Assembly (NCBI RefSeq): GCF_024295805.1
Contig: NZ_JANCLX010000010.1
Location: 186,001-250,000 of the forward strand
Length of the DNA: 64,000 nucleotides
Origin: Streptomyces cucumeris
GTDB lineage: Bacteria > Actinomycetota > Actinomycetes > Streptomycetales > Streptomycetaceae
Direction: 5' to 3'
Shown here: piece by piece, positions 61,576 to 64,000 of the stretch
Layout: each line of letters starts with the position of its first letter
Position numbering within the stretch: position 1 is the first letter of the stretch
The notes under the pieces: generated by a model
The model's input: only the letters and a program-made list of their open reading frames with translations
Told to the model about the DNA's origin: nothing
The model's database searches: none
Position numbers and translations under genes: made by a program

Positions 61576-61934
61576 TGGGCGATGTCCTTGCGGAGGGAGG
61601 CCGCGGCGCCGAGGTAGACATGGGCGACACCGGACTTGGGCAGATCCGTCTCGACGTGCGCCAGGATGCGCACGACCCGCGGCATGGCGCCTTCGATGTC
61701 CAGCTCCTGGGCGCAGATCAGCGGCACGTCGGTGATGCCGAGCTCACGAGCGGCGACCGCGGGGAAGTCGCTGTGCAGATCGGGGGTGGCGGTGAACCAC
61801 ACGCTGATCAGGTCGTCCGGTACCAGCGCATTGCGCTCCAGGATGGCGGTCAGCAGCTCCGAGACCTGCTGCCGCATATGACCGGACTCGTCCCGCTCGA
61901 GCTGGACGGCCCCGCGGACCGCTCGTACCGCCAC
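61572..61934 (-). CDS. aroH: Chorismate mutase, AroH type
   Basis: 120 residues from a GTG at 61934. AroH-fold residues VRAVRGAVQLERDESGHM, SVWFTATPDLHSDFPAVAARELGI and ALDIEG-like QELDIEGAMPRVVRILAH are conserved. Converts chorismate to prephenate for the coupled tyrA. In other actinobacteria the next upstream genes are usually rluB and scpAB; here an accessory locus follows instead. Confidence 0.95.
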   Translation of the reverse strand: MAVRAVRGAVQLERDESGHMRQQVSELLTAILERNALVPDDLISVWFTATPDLHSDFPAVAARELGITDVPLICAQELDIEGAMPRVVRILAHVETDLPKSGVAHVYLGAAASLRKDIAQ

Positions 61935-62055
61935 GTCTGTGCTCCCCTGCGCGTTCCCGTTCCGCCTTCCGGATCAGCGTAACCAGTCCGGCGGACCCCC
62001 TGCGGACGCGCCCGGCCCGCGAGACGGGCGTACACCGCACGAGTCGGGCGCAACC

Positions 62056-62096
62056 CCGCACCGGCCGGGCGCGGACGAGGGCCCCGGCCGGTGCGG
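62056..62096 (-). terminator. Terminator of the TlpA/MauE operon
   Basis: CCGCACCGGCCGGG (62056-62069) and CCCGGCCGGTGCGG (62083-62096) form a perfect 14-bp stem with a 13-nt loop, 41 bp after the tlpA-like stop on the minus strand. Confidence 0.85.
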
Positions 62097-62137
62097 CGTG
62101 GATTCCTGGGACTTCCGGCGGATCTACGCCGCCCGGC

Positions 62138-62683
62138 TCAGCCGACCGGTATCGGAGCCGGATCCGGCAATTCCTTCGGCTTGATATTGCTGGCGGTCAG
62201 CGTTCCCGCCCCGTCGACGATTCCGAAGACCGGATATCCCGCCACCTTGAACGCCTTTTCGGTCGGCCCGTCCTCGGCATCCTCGATCACCACATGCGAC
62301 GCGATCCCGCGGAGCGGCTCGATCATCTTCCGTGCGTCCTCCGCGTCACCGTGGACAAAGGCGACGACGGTCCGGCCCCGCGCCCGGTGGTTCCCGGCGA
62401 TTTCCACGAAGTTCGGGAGCTGTTCCCTGCAGGCCGAGCAATGGGGGGAGATGAATCCTATGAGGGCATCACGCAGGGTGTCCCCGGATATCGTCTCACC
62501 GTCGATGGTTTCCGCCTCGAACTCGGGCATGGCCGAGCCGTTCGGAATCATCAGTCCCGGATCGTCCCCCGCGTAGGTATTCCCCTGCCCGGCTCGTAGC
62601 TTGCGGACTATTCCGAAGGTGAGCAGCAGGTTCAGCAGGCACAGCACCGCCAGAACGACGACGGCTGCGATCAGATACGGCAT
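62138..62683 (-). CDS. Membrane-anchored TlpA-like thioredoxin-fold protein
   Basis: 181 residues. An N-terminal membrane anchor (about 4-26) leads to a thioredoxin-fold domain (about 55-170) with FISPHCSACREQLPNFVEIA; the redox pair is Cys82-x2-Cys85. YPVFGIVDGAGTLTASNI carries the cis-Pro region. TlpA proteins reduce or oxidise thiols outside the membrane. Translationally coupled (TGATG) to the MauE-like gene upstream. Codon use is less GC-rich than flanking core genes. Confidence 0.87.
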   Translation of the reverse strand: MPYLIAAVVVLAVLCLLNLLLTFGIVRKLRAGQGNTYAGDDPGLMIPNGSAMPEFEAETIDGETISGDTLRDALIGFISPHCSACREQLPNFVEIAGNHRARGRTVVAFVHGDAEDARKMIEPLRGIASHVVIEDAEDGPTEKAFKVAGYPVFGIVDGAGTLTASNIKPKELPDPAPIPVG

Positions 62684-63228
62684 CAGGTCTCCTGGTGGGC
62701 GGGCGGGGGCGGCGCGAACAGCGCGGCGAGTTCATCGGTGGCGACGACCAGCAGGACGCCCACCAGCGCGGCGAACGCGGCGACGGCGATCCCGCCGGGA
62801 TGTGACGGCAGACCGGGGGCGCCGCCCAGTGCGGCGGTGACACCCCCGCCGGTCACCACCAGCAAGGCGGCGTTGCGCACCACGTGCTGACGGCCGATCG
62901 GAGCGGTGGAGGATCCGAAACAGGCGCAGGACGTGGTCTTCTTCCGCCGGAGCGCGGTCACCATCGCCACGGTGAACACGAGGAGCATCCCTCCCGCGAG
63001 CGCAAGGCCGGCCAGCCCGCCCGGCGGGACCATGAGTAGGAGCGGAATCAGTCCTTCAGCGGTCACCACCGCAAGGGCGATCGGGCGACGGAAACGGGCT
63101 GGCGCGCCCATTTCCTGCGCGGCGGCTTCGAACTCCCGGAACGCGGTTCGCCCGCGCAGCTTGCTCACGGCGGAGACCACGAAGACCCCGCCGATCAGAA
63201 AGCGGCAGGCCAGCAGGGCATAGCCCAT
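62683..63228 (-). CDS. MauE/DoxX-family redox-associated membrane protein
   Basis: 181 residues from the ATG at 63228 (GGGGGA upstream); the ATG at 63240 is an alternative. Four or five membrane segments with CRFLIGGVFVVSAVSKLRGRTAFREFEAAAQEMG at the start and RRKKTTSCACFGSST with a Cys-x-Cys between segments, as in MauE. MauE helps form disulfides in methylamine dehydrogenase; no such dehydrogenase gene is here. With the TlpA-like protein it forms a thiol-redox pair serving an external substrate, plausibly the divergently encoded Cys-rich peptide. Confidence 0.85.
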   Translation of the reverse strand: MGYALLACRFLIGGVFVVSAVSKLRGRTAFREFEAAAQEMGAPARFRRPIALAVVTAEGLIPLLLMVPPGGLAGLALAGGMLLVFTVAMVTALRRKKTTSCACFGSSTAPIGRQHVVRNAALLVVTGGGVTAALGGAPGLPSHPGGIAVAAFAALVGVLLVVATDELAALFAPPPPAHQET

Positions 63229-63439
63229 CGAATCCCCCATGTGCTGCTCGACGACCGACGGCACTGTAACCCCGAAGAGATGTTCTAGGGAATGACCGCA
63301 AGATCGAGAAATAAGGAACTTGAGACTCCGGAAGAGCGACGAGAACTGGCCACAAATGGAATCGCTTCCTCCTCTGGCGTACAGGCGTTCGGGCGTCGTA
63401 CGGTTCCGGCGTCCTGATCAACCAACGGGAGGAAATAGC

Positions 63440-63601
63440 ATGCTTGCCAAGCTGAGTGACCGCATTCTGAGTGCCGTTCTGCGCGAGGAGCGGGCCGGCG
63501 CCTGCGTTCCGGAGCACGGAGAGCGCTGCTACTGCAAGAGCGGCAAGGTGTACCGCTTCAACTGCAACGGCATCTGCACCAAGAGCACCACGAGCTGCTG
63601 A
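63440..63601 (+). CDS. Small Cys-rich peptide, putative exported precursor
   Basis: 53 residues from the ATG at 63440 with a strong GGGAGG upstream at ideal spacing. The N-terminal ~21 residues (amphipathic LAKLSDRILSAVLREERAGA) look like a leader ending in small residues. The C-terminal 32 residues hold six cysteines at 22, 30, 32, 42, 46 and 53 with charged and polar residues between, enough for three disulfides. It precedes an ABC exporter gene by 170 bp. No match to a named bacteriocin family is recognised. A toxin, signal peptide or RiPP precursor are all possible. Confidence 0.72.
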   Translation: MLAKLSDRILSAVLREERAGACVPEHGERCYCKSGKVYRFNCNGICTKSTTSC

Positions 63602-63615
63602 ATCAGTTGAACGGA

Positions 63616-63660
63616 GGAGAGGGCCTCGGCAGCGGCGCACCACCGTCCGCGGCCCTCTCC
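63616..63660 (+). promoter_or_regulatory. Hairpin between the peptide and exporter genes
   Basis: GGAGAGGGCC (63616-63625) and GGCCCTCTCC (63651-63660) form a perfect 10-bp stem with a 25-nt loop, starting 15 bases after the peptide stop. It could be a partial terminator that keeps peptide mRNA in excess over exporter mRNA. Confidence 0.6.
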
Positions 63661-63771
63661 GGATATTCCATCACCATCACGTACAAGGATCCGATGGCAA
63701 TCCGCATTCTCCGGATGCGCGGTATTGCGGACGGACACGTTATTCCGGGGGCGGGGAAAGCCAGATGATCC

Positions 63772-64000
63772 GTGTCTGAGGGGCCCGAACCGGGTCCCGG
63801 GCCTCGTTCCCGACTGCGCTGGCGTGCCGTGACCACCTGTGTGGCGCTCCAGTTCCGGGCGACCGGATCCGGTACCTGCGCGATGTTCGGAACGGCCGTG
63901 CTCGCCGGCTTGCTGCCCGCGCTCGCGGCGTGGCTGAGCAAACTCCTCTTCGACGAGCTGGGCCGGGGCGGCCACGCGGACGTCGGCCGGGTGACACTGC
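63772..64000 (+). CDS. ABC transporter (exporter type), N-terminal part only
   Basis: Open from a GTG at 63772 to the window end, 76 visible residues, no stop. After a Pro/Gly/Arg-rich start (SEGPEPGPGPRSRLRWRAVT) comes a first membrane segment (MFGTAVLAGLLPALAAWLSKLLFDELGRG), the pattern at the start of fused membrane/ATPase exporters of the ABCB type. The ATPase domain, and any N-terminal peptidase or other domain, lie outside the window. Position after the Cys-rich peptide suggests it exports that peptide. Confidence 0.6.
   Translation, partial: MSEGPEPGPGPRSRLRWRAVTTCVALQFRATGSGTCAMFGTAVLAGLLPALAAWLSKLLFDELGRGGHADVGRVTL

Noticed and set aside
57435..61934. Whether the aroH-tyrA-cmk-der block is part of a biosynthetic cluster
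   Set aside because: The order is that of housekeeping genes in many actinobacteria, and each protein has full family motifs without specialised domains.

Overview
The window is high-GC DNA with dense, mostly operonic genes, frequent GTG/TTG starts and 4-bp start/stop overlaps. Together with streptogrisin-type proteases, a subtilisin inhibitor, a SepF-like protein, a GvpO-A-F-G-J-L-S-K gas vesicle cluster and a sortase-anchored LPMO, it indicates a Streptomyces chromosome. The gene set resembles the region around SCO1734-SCO1762 of S. coelicolor as I remember it; no search was run. No tRNA, rRNA, CRISPR array, insertion sequence or phage gene was recognised.

Layout. 1-7858: small ordinary genes (partial lipoprotein, AAA ATPase, peptidoglycan-binding membrane protein, dimethylargininase, GntR regulator, acetyltransferase, methyltransferase-NUDIX fusion, methyltransferase) and a regulator remnant without its HTH. 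7954-14169: a four-gene NRPS-independent siderophore (NIS) operon (ATP-grasp enzyme, two IucA/IucC synthetases, PLP decarboxylase) behind a canonical iron box. 14254-16338: a fused acyl-CoA carboxyltransferase whose two halves are joined by an 11-residue repeat. 16580-20664: LPMO, OhrR/Ohr peroxide defence, a divergent MarR pair and a secreted lipase. 20815-25463: a translesion pair, DnaE2 plus an ImuB-like Y-family protein. 25654-30705: F420/FMN oxidoreductase, subtilisin inhibitor, two secreted S1 proteases and a slipin. 31029-38138: a six-gene operon (FAD protein, polar amino-acid-type ABC transporter, two flavin monooxygenases), probably for organosulfur compounds. 38581-46933: a protein with a Cys-rich tail, SflA-like division protein, acyl-CoA dehydrogenase, drug exporter, mannosyltransferase, PAP2 phosphatase and I78 inhibitor. 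47341-50724: gas vesicle cluster. 50820-52505: stand-alone cytochrome oxidase subunit I. 52535-57385: WYL regulator, glycosyltransferase pair and two lineage-specific unknowns. 57435-61934: the core block aroH-tyrA-cmk-acyltransferase-der.

62138-64000 is the most unusual part. A 53-residue peptide gene with six cysteines is followed by the start of an ABC exporter. A thioredoxin-like TlpA protein and a MauE-type redox membrane protein are transcribed divergently. I read this as a possible system for making and exporting a disulfide-rich peptide, at the point where the conserved aroH block ends. The window cuts the exporter, so the locus continues to the right.
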